The translations under genes were made by a program, and so were the position numbers. The notes beneath the pieces are model-generated. The model ran no database searches and was not told the DNA's origin. It saw only the letters and a program-made list of their open reading frames with translations. Of a DNA stretch of 64,000 nt, positions 45,925 to 57,578 are shown piece by piece (the first letter of the stretch is position 1; each line of letters opens with the position of its first letter). The stretch is from Cubamyces lactineus (lineage: Eukaryota > Basidiomycota > Agaricomycetes > Polyporales > Polyporaceae), in assembly GCA_022376465.1 (NCBI GenBank), contig JACDTU010000002.1, forward strand, positions 1,550,001 to 1,614,000. Direction: 5' to 3'.

Positions 45925-48900
45925 ATGTCCAAGATTGAGCTAAACGTAGCCCTATTCTCAAAACGCCTTCGCCTAGTATATGATGCATGGAACGTATGTA
46001 TGGTTTCATCCCCGCGGCGCACATGGTCAATATACCTGACTGATCTGCTATCTGTCGTAGGGGGCTCAAAATGACGATGACTACAGCTCAATAGCTGATG
46101 TTGACGCGCTACTCCTTGCGGCTGGGGACCCTGCCGGAGAGGATGAGCCGATACGCAAGGGGACTGCATTCCAGGTATGTTGCATGCCTGCTTCAACCTT
46201 GCGGTCGCAGTAACGTTTCGTCGTTCATTCAGACATGGTTGCTTGGATTTGAATTCCCTTCCACCTTCCTGATGTTTCAGAAGAACCGACTATGTATCCT
46301 TTGCTCAGCTTCTAAAGGTGAGACGGTTACGACGCACGTCTTTCCACGTCTCTGATATAGGTGCCTCATTGCTAGCTAGAATCCTATCACAGCTGCAGAA
46401 CTCTGACTCACCGGTGCCGATCGAGTTCTTCGTGCAAGCCAAGGCCAAAGAACCTCCTACCGATGCCCTGCCGCGCTTCGTCGAGGCCTACACCTCTCTC
46501 AATCGGGCAGCTACGCTGACCAAGGAGCAGCACTCTGGGAAACTGGTCGACGATTGGAAAAAGGCAGTCAGCGATGCTGCGCAAAAGCCCGCAGTGGTAG
46601 ATATGGCACCGGCGGTCGCTTCTCTCCTGGCTGCTAAAGACGAGGAAGAGCTAGTGAGTTATTCCTGCAGTCAGTTTGCCTATTAGACTTATTTGCGCGC
46701 GCCAGAAATGCATTCGAACTGCAGCCAACCTGACGTCCACCTTGCTCGCTCATTACATAGCGCCCAAACTCGAGACTATCTTGGATAGAGAGGCCAAGAT
46801 TACTCACGAGACTTTTTCAACTCAGATTGAGGCGAGGATTGGGTATGGTGAAGGTGATAAGGCGAAGGGACCTGACATGAAGGTGTGGAGCAAGGGCCGC
46901 GCGCTGAACGACGTAAGTATAGCACTTCATGGGGTTCCGTCTCACGTTTTGACACTGCGTCTGCATTCTAGGTGGATTGGGCATCAACGGAGTTTTGCTA
47001 TCCACCTATCATCCAGTCCCAGTCCACAAGCACGGGCTACGATCTCAGCCCCGTAGCAGAATCTTCACGAGATGATATATCTCACAAGGGTGTCTTACTC
47101 GTCTCCGTTGGCATGCGGTATAGGAGTTACTGCGCGAATTTGGGCCGGAGCTTCATCGTTGATCCCTCTAAGGTGCGATAGTGGTCTCGAGATCTTCTGC
47201 CCATTGATTCTGAGCCTGCTTCTTGGATACTAGGAACAAGAGGCGACATACGCTCTCCTTGTTGCCCTTCAAACTGAGATCCTATCGCGCATGAAGGATG
47301 GGGCTATCTCCAAGGAGTTGTACCAGTTTGCCCTCTCATATATCAAGGAGAAAAAGCCTGAGCTAGAATCTCATTTTGTCAAGAACATCGGTCACGGTGT
47401 ATGTTGTCCTTTCGAATACATCTGGCTTGGACTCACTGTTGCTGTTTCTCAGATGGGTATGGAGTTCCGCGACGCCTCGTACCTACTCTCTCCTAAGAAC
47501 AGCCGGAAGATGCGTACAAACATGGTGTTCAACCTCGTGCTCGGGTTCACTGGTCTGGAAGAAGATGGCAAGAAGTGAGTGTTGTCATTCCTCGCAGGCC
47601 ACCATCTGTGTTTGCCGAATGTGCATCGACGTGCAAGCCGTGGCCATCACCACTTGGTCATCCCGGATTGTGTATGGGCTCGCATCTGACGCATGGTATC
47701 CTCAGATACGCGTTGCAACTTGTTGATACAGTGCTTGTGGGAGCAGATAAATCGACATGTCTGACCACCGGTGTGAAGTCAATCAAGGACACCTTGTTCT
47801 TCTTGAACCAGGACGAAGGCGACGGGCAAGCTTCTAAGGCCCCTGCCAAAAAGGCACCCGCCCTGAAGAATGGTGCCAACGGCAACCCCTCGCCTGTGAA
47901 GAATAAGACGGCGGGTGGCAAGGTGCTCCGCAACAAAACAAGAAGTGCGGCTCAGCAAGAGCTTATTCAGTCGATGGCAGCCAAGATCGCCGAGCACCAG
48001 CGGGAGCTACACGCAAAGTTGCACCAGGAGGGCCTTGCGCGATTTTCCGAAGGCGGCGGCGGCATCGGCGGAAAGGAGGGGAAGGGATGGAAACGGTTCC
48101 AGAGTTACAAAGGTGAAGCCGGCCTTCCACGTGAAGTTGAGAATCTCCGGGTAGGTCTAAGTGGAGTTGTGAGGGATAGAGCCCAGATTTGTATGCTGAC
48201 TAGGGGCTTAGATCTTCGTTGATAGGAAGGCACAGACCGTTGTCCTCCCTATTCATGGATTCGCTGTACCATTCCACATCAACACTATCAAGAACGTCAG
48301 CAAGAACGACGAAGGCGAGTTTACTTACCTCCGTGTCAATTTCCAGACACCTGGTCAGCTCGCAGGACGCAAGGAGGACACGGTTCGTTCATCTCCGTCT
48401 CGGAAAAGTAGCAGACTAATGAACCAGAACACATTAGCCTTTTGAGGACCCGGACGCTACGTTCATCCGGTCTATCACGTACCGTTCGGCAGATGGGCAC
48501 CGCTTCGACGCGATTTCGAAACAAATCACGGACTTGAAAAAGGAAGTGAACAAGCGCGAGCAGCAGAAGAAGGAGATGGCCGACGTCATTGAGCAAGACA
48601 CTCTCGTTGAGATCAAGGGGCGGCGTCCAACCAAGCTGCCCGAGGTCTTCGTCAGGCCCGCGTTGGACGGCAAACGTCTTCCTGGCGAAGTTGAGATACA
48701 TCAGAACGGATTACGCTATCAGTCGCCAATGGGCTCACAAAAGATCGGTATGTGCGTTCGAAATCGCGCTGTGTACATTGGATACTGATGAATCTCCAGA
48801 TATCTTGTTCAGCAACGTCAAGCACTTATTCTTCCAGCCCTGTGATCACGAACTTCTTGTCATTATTCACATCCATCTCAGAGCGCCCATCATGATCGGG

Positions 48901-50171
48901 AAAAAGAAAGCTCATGTCAGTCCTCCCCGCGCTTGTGATGTTGCCTTGGTGATGTGCGGGGACATGCTCATGCATTACATGTAGGACGTCCAATTCTACA
49001 GGGAAGCGTCGGACGTGCAGTTCGATGAGACGGGGAATCGGAAACGGAAGTATCGCTACGGCGATGAAGATGAACTTGAGCTCGAGCAGCAAGAGCGCAA
49101 GCGCCGCCAGATGCTCAACAAAGAATTCAAGCTGTTCTCTGAGAAGATTGCAGAGGCGGCAACTGCTTCGGTATCAGCCATCGTATAACGTGTTGTTCAT
49201 CATAACTGAACCTGTCTCGAAACAGATTGGCGAACCGCTCGAGGTGGACATCCCGTTCCGGGAGCTTTCGTTCGAGGGCGTGCCGTTCCGCACTAATGTG
49301 CGCCTGCAACCTACCACGGAATGCCTCGTGCATCTCTCAGATCCCCCCTTCCTCGTTGTGACACTCTCCGACATCGAGATAGCATCTCTCGAGCGGGTGC
49401 AATTTGGCTTGAAGCAGTTCGACATGGTGCTCATCTTCAAAGACTTCACGAAACCACCTCTGCACATCAACTCTATTCCGAGCTCACAACTTGATGACGT
49501 TAAAAACTGGCTAGAGTGAGTAATCATGACAGAAGATCGGATCGTCCACTGATCGCCCCGCCCAGTTCCGTGGACATCCCTTTGAGCGAGGGTCCGGTCA
49601 ATCTCAACTGGGGGCCCATCATGAAGACCATCAACGAGGACCCATACGAGTTCTTCCAACAAGGCGGATGGAGCTTCCTTGGCGGTACTGCGGCCGGAGA
49701 GGAGGTACGTACTTGACTGCTATTCAATTTCACCGTGATGTCCTCATGCTGCGCAGAGCGAAGCTGATGACGACTCCGACACTGAGTCCGAGTTCGCCGT
49801 CGAATCTGATGAGTCCGAGAGCTCCGAGAGTAGTGAGGACGAGAGCGACTACTACGATGGCTCAGATGCCAGCGACGATGAAGGCAGCGGCTCTGACTTT
49901 GGATCCGAGGAGAGTGAAGGTTCGTCCACACCACACTAATATATCACAAACGTGACTCATAACAATCATCCTACAGGCGATGACTGGGACGAGCTCGAGC
50001 GCAAGGCAGCTAAGGGTGCGCTCTCGACGTCATTAATTAAGGGGTGTACTAACATATAACGTTACAGCTGACAAGAAACGCGCTGAAGCCGGTCGTGGTC
50101 ACGACTCCGACGATTCGGACCGCCCGAAGAAATCGGCGAAGCCCAAGCCCAAGGCTAATGGCAAGCGCTGA
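45925..50171 (+). CDS. SPT16: FACT complex subunit Spt16
   Basis: Histone chaperone subunit that moves H2A-H2B and helps polymerases through nucleosomes. I place 18 exons: 45925-45993, 46061-46174, 46233-46317, 46361-46653, 46706-46912, 46972-47172, 47234-47398, 47453-47574, 47706-48150, 48212-48382, 48438-48747, 48800-48915, 48985-49170, 49226-49515, 49566-49704, 49757-49919, 49977-50015 and 50068-50171. They sum in frame to 1072 residues. Seen: the N-terminal aminopeptidase-like domain ([34 protein letters not shown]), the dimerisation region ([18 protein letters not shown]), the middle PH-like domain ([59 protein letters not shown]), [20 protein letters not shown], then an acidic tail and a Lys-rich end. 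Confidence 0.96.
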
Positions 50172-50733
50172 AGCTCTTCTGGACGTCCACTGCACCATCT
50201 TCTCTTCGAGTATCTCCAGACCTCCATGTATATTATCGTCGTCGCTCATGACTATATTCCACTTGTATCGACCGAAGTCACCCGAACAACCCGCACCGCT
50301 CGCCCGGTCATCAACGAACACGTTGCTTGTGATAGAACATGTAACACTCGCTGTACATCAGCAGTATCCATGTGGCTTTCCAGCTGGAAAAAGGACGGCG
50401 TTTCACCGGCAAGGTGGGACCAGGTGGGACATGCGCTCTTGCGCATGGACATCATAGCAAACAGGTGTCACCTATCCGGCGTACTCGAGAATCTACGCAC
50501 CTCGTTGCGGTTCCTGACCACGCACGACAGTTCATTTGAGCTGTCGTGTCTGTGTAGCAGCTCAGGACAGGCAAAGGTCCTCAGGCTCCGGGATGCGATG
50601 TATACTTCTGCGAGTTTCAACATAGAATCTCGCTATGGGACAGGCAGTATATTAGCCGGTGCTGTGGAATGCGTTGCTTGCAACTTGTCACCCTGACTTC
50701 TCTCGGTTTAGCACTTATCCTCAGGTCGCCTCG
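50172..50733. other. 562-bp spacer
   Basis: SPT16 3' region and upstream of the next gene. A 156-codon plus frame (50226-50696) begins at the SPT16 UTR and has no domain pattern; not called. Confidence 0.4.
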
Positions 50734-51734
50734 ATGAATCAACCAGGTCACTCCACACCCAACGAGCTGGATCCCATGGGCAACGGTTCGAACGAGACTG
50801 TTTGGACTCCAGAAGCCTGTTTACACAGTTATCAAGCCGCGAACGACCAGTACTGGCGAGAGCACGGCCTGACGATGACGCATTCTTCCTTCACATTGTC
50901 CAATGGACAATCCTCAAATGTTGCTTTGGCAGCCGTACCTAGCACCTATCGGGCCGTGAGTCGTGCTCCTTGCAAGTTCGTATCTTAAATATCATCGCTG
51001 ACTAGCGGGCCGTTCAGAGGCGAGATGGGGCGGCATACGAAATACTCCCGCAGCGACCATACATTGCCAAGCGTCGATTCGAACCTCGACCGCCGATCGC
51101 TTTTAGGACCGCATCTGAGCCCTTCATCAGATTGGCAGATGCGCTCGCCGGAAACGTCCGAAATCTTCAAGGGCGAGATGAGCCGGTGTTCTCGCAGGAT
51201 CACCTACCCCAGCAGCAGCAGTTCCGCCCAGAGGTGGGGGCGCACTCTGGCTTGCGCAGTTCGGGACCCCGCACTAATCCGCACTTCGTTCAGATCCAAG
51301 GACCGGATGAACCGTCGACCTTGCAAGATCACCTCACTCAGAAGCAATCGCTCCGCCTAGAGGTAGGGTCGCACTTCGGCTTGCGCGGTTTGGTCTCCCT
51401 GCTCACACGTAACTCCTTCAGCTCGTGAACTGCAGATCATATGAGCGGCAAATCAACGTGAGGAACCCCGCCCACAGTTCCCATTCGATCACGAAGGGGC
51501 GCCTGGCAGAGAAGATTGCGCGCGAAATCTTCGACTATTTCAACGTATGTCCACGCGGACTCACGTACCCGCGCCGGTGTACTCACCGCTCTGTAGCGCC
51601 ATCAGGCTGACCCCCTTGGCTCGCCTTTGTTGGGGCCAGGAGCAAGAGGTTTCGAGAGGATAATCCTTTTGGAGTTGCACCACGTCTCGAAGTCCAGTTG
51701 GCAGCCCGTTCTTGGTGTGCTGCGGTCAACTTGA
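50734..51734 (+). CDS. Unknown protein, paralog 1 of a two-gene family
   Basis: Exons 50734-50955, 51006-51233, 51294-51362, 51422-51544 and 51597-51734 give 259 residues, all phase 0. I do not recognise the family. Seen: a polar N-terminus, then RAVQRRDGAAYEILPQRPY, AFRTASEPFIRLADALAGN, two tandem 22-residue repeats (QGRDEPVFSQDHLPQQQ.. and QGPDEPSTLQDHLTQKQ..), a helix LAEKIAREIFDYFN, and the end FERIILLELHHVSKSSWQPVLGVLRST. The same blocks in the same exon order occur in the gene at 54490-55534, which supports both models. The third exon is absent from that paralog and arose by local duplication (separate entry). No signal peptide or membrane segment. Confidence 0.6.
51168..51421 (+). repeat. 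126-bp tandem duplication covering an exon end plus its intron
   Basis: Copy 1 is 51168-51293 (66 exonic bases then a 60-bp intron). Copy 2 is 51297-51421 (66 exonic bases then a 59-bp intron). The exonic halves align without gaps (CAAGGGCGAGATGAGCCG with CAAGGACCGGATGAACCG, and both ...CCAGAG/CTAGAG before the donor). The intron halves share CGCACTctGGCTTGCGC. Both keep GT..AG ends. The copies have diverged considerably, so the event is old. Confidence 0.8.
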
Positions 51735-54489
51735 GGTATGGTGGACCGTGATTGAGGCGTGAATGTGCGCGCGAGTCCCCTCTTCCGCGCGATTGAGGCC
51801 CACTATTCTTGGTGTTTGGCATTTGTGCAAGCCTTTACCTACTTCTTGTGTTAGCACGCACGTCCGTAATTTCTTGATAATCAACTTGTGATTGTGGTTC
51901 GCCGTTAGAAGTTTGTTCAATACTGCGGGCCAGTATATTAGAGTATTACCGGGTGATGCACGGCGGAGGGTGAGCCAGAACACATGCCATTAGAGACTAC
52001 GCCGCCGCTGGTTCATAAGCCAGTGCTAGCCGACACTGTTGAACAGCACCATGACTCGCTTGAGGCGATGCAGTCACCCTCAGTGTCAGTTCTCAGTTGC
52101 ATCCGTGTACGTAATGGCATCGTCAGATCTTCGCCAACACGGTATCGAAGCTGGAGCTGCTCCCACAGTGCATCAAGGAACTCCGCTGCATGTTTATGTC
52201 GACCTAGCTGTCTCTCACGAACCTGTCAATACGCTGCGTTGTGATTAGTATCAGCCGTACGAGAGGACGGTACGGGAACGAGTACTTTTATCTCGGGCTC
52301 AAAGATTCACTAGGACCTCCTAGAGTAAAAGGAACACGGACAGTGTTGAGAGTCAACACCTCGTCAAACATACCCAAGCTGGCTTTGCATCTGTTGACTT
52401 AGGTTGATGCATCAGTCCCAACAACAAGGAATCGGATGAAGCAGTGATAAAGCTCGGTATAGTTCGGTATGACGCAGTCTCGCAGACAAAATCGGGCACT
52501 GCATTCCACGGGCGGACCGCGTGGGGGCCGGTGTCCCGACTCGGAAAGAGACGCTCACACTCCAAGTTGCAGTTCGTAGTGTTGTATAGAGTCCGACGTG
52601 TCCATCGTACTAGACGCGTCTTCCACACGATTTGGTGGGTCATATGTGTCATTGACATCCTTCGTGGTTTTGACTTGCTTGACTTGTTACAACATAAATA
52701 GACACTCGGTCTATGGGCGTGAAGAGCGACGGTGATTCACCGAGATCCAACATTACCATGGGGCCTTTTACTACGCGACTGGTCATTTTACCTCGGACAC
52801 TATAGCGCCACGTTTCGCGCGTTGTAGGGGCCGCCAGGTGCATCTTCGCATTACTGCCGTCAACAGGCTACGTGCTGTGAGGCTGTGGGCTGTAAGCTTA
52901 AAACCTCGACAACACGATTGAACCGCCCAGTCCCGCCTCCCGAGAGCCGGTGCCGGCGGCCGAAAACGACGTCTTCGAACGGCATCTGCCATGGTCATTT
53001 CTCCACTGCGCACAGAGGAACCTGGATCATGTACGTGCCGGATATCTTCCCTCCTTGCCACCTGTTCATACGCGGCCAAATTGACCTCGTCCAAGCAGGC
53101 GGCTCGCATCGCGCTCCATGAAGAATGCATAGTTGGCCTTTTCCCCGCGCGCATTCGAGTCCACATGGTCAAGGTAGTCATATGGTTTGGACTGGTTGCA
53201 GTAGGCGGGATCAGTCCATGCCGCCACTTGCGCAGGCCCATCTCGTGTAGCTAGGGCGTTGTGTCGCGCTAGCACCCGCAGAACTTGCGTCATTGCGCAC
53301 GACTTCGCGGCGGATGATGGTCCTCCGCAAGGCTAGGCAAGGGTTGCACATACGTGACCAACTCGAGCTGTTATCGAACAAGGACGCGACATGCTGTCCA
53401 CCCCATCTCACCTGCGCCGAGTGTGGTCCTGGTGATCCTCTGAGGGTAAGGCGCAATTTCGTTCTTTGCGGCTGTGGCATTTGATCCAATCTCCTTCCGC
53501 AAGGCGCACCTGCGCGGCTACACCAGGGCCCTGGCAGGCCTATGTGATCTTCAGATATCGCTGCCCGAGTAGCGATGTTCACAGGAACGCCCCAAGCCAC
53601 GCATCAAAGCGGCGGCGGCGGCGGCGGGTACTATCCTCCGGCGAAAGCGGTGGCTCGTCCTGAGTGTGTCCCTTGCCTGGATAACCCTTCACCCTGCGCG
53701 GGGTGCATGAGTCGGTGGTTCCAGCATAGTGAGACTGTTCTACTCTGTCTGAGAGTTCCACAGATTCCAGAAGGATGGTCCCGCACACAAGGTTGGCTAT
53801 CATTAGTCACGGCGCTGGATATCCAGAGGCGCTCACTGTTTGCCCCGTTCATGCGAGTTATCCCGTCTTAGATGGGGCGACTTCTCAGGGCGATGTTTGG
53901 CTTGGCCTGTCGAGCGAAACGGATCACATGTCGATCTACTCAAAGTGTGCACGTGGAAGACGGTACTCCCGTTAATGAATGCCAGCCCTGCCGTCGGTCG
54001 GCGATCGTGGCATTTATCCCGACAGTTACAACGTACTAATGGTATTGTAGCAGCGAAGCTCAGCTACCAATTGTGCCGCCGACTAGAAGGCGATAGGATA
54101 GGATCTTAACGAACGCGGTCCACACTGATGCAAGACCGCAGTGACTGCGATTTCGAAGGCGTTGAAACGGTGGAGGGTGAGTTTCGAGACTCTGATTCAT
54201 TTCGAGCGCATGCTCCCAAGGTTGACTCGTTTTTCAGCTTTCAGCTCTTTGCAGGATATCCTTCCGCCGCCATTCACTTGCGACAGGATATCCGGCTTCG
54301 ACGATTCTCGCCGCATCGCCGCTATGCAATGCACGTCGTACCTCTTCCGCGTGGCGAGTAGGGACTGTAGGCTATGTCGCCGCTACCTGTATACTGTTCT
54401 ACATACGGCAGACTGCGCAGCAGACTCACGTTGGCCTATGGCAGCATATAATAGCTCGACACTCACCTGGCGGCAACCCAACCGACATC
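51735..54489. other. 2.75-kb eroded region between the two unknown paralogs
   Basis: No intact gene. There are many short frames on both strands. Minus-strand frames at 52783-53600 switch phase and carry protein-like patches (YDYLDHVDSNARGEKANYAFF) without a consistent splice model. A plus frame from 53575 starts MFTGTPQATHQS followed by a (GGC)n Gly run and PECVPCLDN but ends without family features. It may contain decayed coding sequence. No terminal repeats or transposase motifs were recognised. Confidence 0.4.
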
Positions 54490-55534
54490 ATGCTCCACCC
54501 CGATGCCTACAACACCATGGACTACAACCATCTTTCAAAGAACGAGCCTGCGCCGCCTACAGTAAAGGTGAAACTCACTCACGCGTAAGCAAGTCTGCCT
54601 AGGTCACTCACTCTCGAATACTCTGCCAGCCCTTCGACTCAGAAGATGTAGACCACTTGTTCCAACGCGCCACTCGAGTATGGCCTCCATGTTACGGTGC
54701 CCCTGGGGACGAGCCGCCCCTCAACGGCTTCATCCGCAAATCCGATACCTCATCGGTTGACGATGGGTTCCGTTACGACCATGATAATTTGCACCCGCAG
54801 CCCGAGTATATCTCGCCTAGCGGGTTAGGTACGGCCATGATTGGGATGCCACCTCCGACATTGCCTGCGCGTTCTAGAAGGGTACGTCGTCTTCAAGCCT
54901 GTCTACTACAGTGCTGGTATTGATGTCACGGTCCATAGCACTCCCCGTCATCCTATGTCCTGGTTCCCCAGCGTCAATACGGGCTGGGCACTGAGACGAA
55001 GAACGTGCCCTACCCTGGGTGTACCGTCTACTTCGGAACGTACAGCGGCGCATTAATCCGTCTGGCTGATGCCCTCAGCGGCGTTACTAACGACTTGATC
55101 GCCGCGGATGCTCCATGGTTTCCTAAAGGTGACCCCAACTACCTTAACATTGGAACTAAGATCTCGGTGAGGTTGCACGTACGTGTCCAGCATGCACTAG
55201 TGCCTGCAACGTTTCGACTCATAGCATCGCTCCCAGTTTGAATCAGAGGGCTTTCAAGAGTTCTTCCGCCAAGTGATGTCCCTACGTTCCACCGCCGCCG
55301 CACCGCCGATCAACCTGGAGGCGCTGGCGAAAAATGTAGCTAAGAGCACCCAGCAGTACCTCGTGCGTACCTCCCGCCGTTATCACACCTCCCTCGAATG
55401 TTCACATTATGCAGCGTGGACGGAAGTTCAACGTCGATGGGGAACTGTATGGCTTCGGGGACCTCTACCTAGTAGAGCTTCAGCGAATGTCGCACGGATC
55501 TTGGCAGCCCGTCTTCTACGTACAACGCCGATGA
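54490..55534 (+). CDS. Unknown protein, paralog 2 of a two-gene family
   Basis: Exons 54490-54567, 54630-54881, 54939-55166, 55237-55362 and 55415-55534 give 267 residues, all phase 0. Family unknown. Seen: MLHPDAYNTMDYNHLSKNE, FDSEDVDHLFQRATRVWPP, SSYVLVPQRQYGL, TVYFGTYSGALIRLADALSG, PWFPKGDPNYLNIGT, FESEGFQEFFRQVM, NLEALAKNVAKSTQQYL and the end FGDLYLVELQRMSHGSWQPVFYV. The blocks VPQRxY, IRLADALxG, xxLAxxxAxxxxxY and LxELxxxSxxSWQPV align with the gene at 50734-51734, and its third exon is 228 nt, exactly the length of the second exon of that gene. No targeting signal. The conserved exon plan argues that both are, or recently were, real genes. Confidence 0.6.
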
Positions 55535-55799
55535 ATATCTTGGTTACATGCTCAGGTGTGTCGCATATCGTAATGTGAAGGAAGACTGCGAACTTACGCA
55601 TTGCCTCCTAGTGCCTCATCCTAGTCGCAATGGTTGTGATGTTATGTATCGAATGCTACCTTTCAGGATCTAGTGCGGCGTCCGGTAGCATCATTGTCTG
55701 ACGCTCACGAGGCTGGCGTGACCACGTCGTCGATGCGCGGCGGGGGAAAGCGCTGAGAATAAGTTGCGTAGTGAGAAAGGCCCCGGGGCAGAGCGAACA

Positions 55800-55817
55800 G
55801 GGGGGGGGGGGGGGGGG
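55800..55817. repeat. Poly-G tract, 18 bases
   Basis: Uninterrupted run of 18 G read directly, followed by AAGAGGACGAG. It could form G-quadruplex or triplex structures, and its length may be uncertain because homopolymers are error-prone in sequencing. Confidence 0.95.
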
Positions 55818-55891
55818 AAGAGGACGAGACAGTGACTCGCTTATGGGATATCCTAAGGTCTATATCCTAGTGTCTTGACGCGTTAATCTGC

Positions 55892-55929
55892 GCGGCATGT
55901 GGACCAGATGGCGGCATGTGGACCAGATG
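55892..55929. repeat. Perfect 19-bp tandem duplication
   Basis: The unit gcggcatgtggaccagatg occurs twice back to back (55892-55910 and 55911-55929). It is non-coding in my annotation. A single unit length of 19 suggests replication slippage or fill-in repair of a break. Confidence 0.95.
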
Positions 55930-57578
55930 GTACCTGGACATTGACAGGTATTGGACTAGAAGACCACTTTCTGATGCGCGCTGCAGCACCAGTCACCCGC
56001 CGTGTGTCCGCTCCGCGCTTCATCCCGACGACCAGACATCCTACGCTGAGAAATATGTTGGATGCGATACCACTTCCACCACCCAAATCCACCCCCTGCA
56101 TAACCACCACTGGATACGAAGAGACGGCGTTGAGTCGAGTGCTCTGCTATGCGACAAAATTCGCAGTAAGTAATAGTAATGCCACATTAGTACTCAGGTA
56201 CTCACGAGTAATGTACCCGCGGGCTCCATGGCTCGTGGTCATGCTCTATTGCTCTGTCAAACAAAGTACCGGCGGTATGATCGATGGACCGCACCGGCGG
56301 CATCCTGCTTGCCGCGGGGTACCGTGAGGCCCGATATTGGTGATAATACGGACCGGTAAACTACGCCATGAAGCTTAACCTTATTGCTCGCTGTGCATAC
56401 GAGGAGCTCAAGGTTCTCCGGAATGTCAGTTGAGCCACGTACTTGTACATATCTTTTTCACTGCCAGCCTTGAAAGCTCGTTTCGTGGACTTGCAGGCTT
56501 CGGGAGGCTCAAGCCTCAACCTCAGATGTACAGTCAACGTGTGCACCCGACACCGGTGTACCATCCGCCAATAAGTATTTGCTTAGGCAAGTACGCTCGA
56601 AACCGAAGGCGATAGGGGCGTACTCGGGCTAAGATCTGGTCACGGAGGTCACTTGAACGCATACCGACTCCTGGAAATCTTTGATGGATATTTGAGATAC
56701 CACCTTCCGCTCAGCTGGCTAGGGAAGCTCAGTACATCAAACAGATGTCTGTCAGACCACCACTAGTACCAATAACATATGCCAGTATTGCAATAGGCTT
56801 AGGCGCAGCCGTAAAGATCTTGGTGCTACAAGAGCCAGCCACGCTATCACTTGTAATGTCAGTACTGCAATATTCAGACCTTCGAAATCAATCGAGGCTG
56901 TTCTTGTAGTTTCCTGTTTCTTCCCAATGCTGAAAAGATCAACTGAAGGGGGCCCGCCTGATTCGGAGTCTACCAACTTGAGAAGACGAATGGATATGTC
57001 GGGAGGATCGCTTGGGTGCGGTTGTAGTATCGTGTAGGTCCAGTTCTTGGCGCACTTGGTGGCTGCCCTGACCCGCCCCCGATCATCGGGCGGCGGGGCC
57101 TGGTAAGGGACATGATCAACACGTGCTATACCCAACGCCGCGTCCGCCGTGCTGGGTGGACTCCGCCGCGCCGCGACATGCGGAGTTGCGAGCTCGGAGT
57201 AGGTTGACGCTCATGCATGGCATTGGCAACTGCAGTTGTCATTTATCCGCTCACTAGGCAGACGATCTGAACTTGAGCATAGCTTCAAAATGGTAGCTTA
57301 GCTCGCCTCCACTATCACTATCGCCGCAGTGTTATGCGCACAAGGGGCGGATCGTCTCAGACTGGTGAACGGCTAGCACTGGCTAAGTAGCAGTCACTTC
57401 AATGACATCAGCCATGCCCCCCGGTCCGCAACTCCGTTCCGGAGTACGGACTCCATGGGCCATTTGTGCTGACATTCGCATTCCCATCATCCACATTGAC
57501 TTCCACTGGCTCCCACTTGCTCTCTACTCGATCACCGTATCCCCGTATACAAACGTTCGACTATCTTGTTCACTAGGC

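Larger units (their letters stand above)
55535..57578. other. 2-kb spacer with poly-G tract and short tandem duplication
   Basis: No supported gene. A plus frame at 55899-56327 contains LRNMLDAIPLPPPKSTP and then a donor-like GTAAGT. A minus frame at 56752-57135 contains NWTYTILQPHPSDPPDIS. Neither extends into a convincing multi-exon model. The poly-G and 19-bp repeats are listed separately. The right end holds the hydrolase promoter. Confidence 0.4.

Noticed and set aside
50226..50696. 156-codon plus-strand frame after SPT16
   Set aside because: Starts within the expected SPT16 3' UTR and has no recognisable features.
52252..52280. TACGAGAGGA resembling the sarcin-ricin loop of large-subunit rRNA
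   Set aside because: Only about ten bases match. Flanking sequence does not follow 25S/28S rRNA, so it is coincidence.
52783..53600. Possible minus-strand gene in the eroded region
   Set aside because: Protein-like patches exist in more than one frame, but I could not build a consistent exon chain or recognise a family. It may be decayed coding DNA.
55899..56327. 142-codon plus-strand frame beginning in the 19-bp duplication
   Set aside because: Ends shortly after a donor-like GTAAGT, but no downstream exon could be supported, and it shows no domain.
56752..57135. 127-codon minus-strand frame with a hydrophobic C-terminus
   Set aside because: The hydrophobic end could suggest a membrane protein, but start context, neighbours and family signals are absent.
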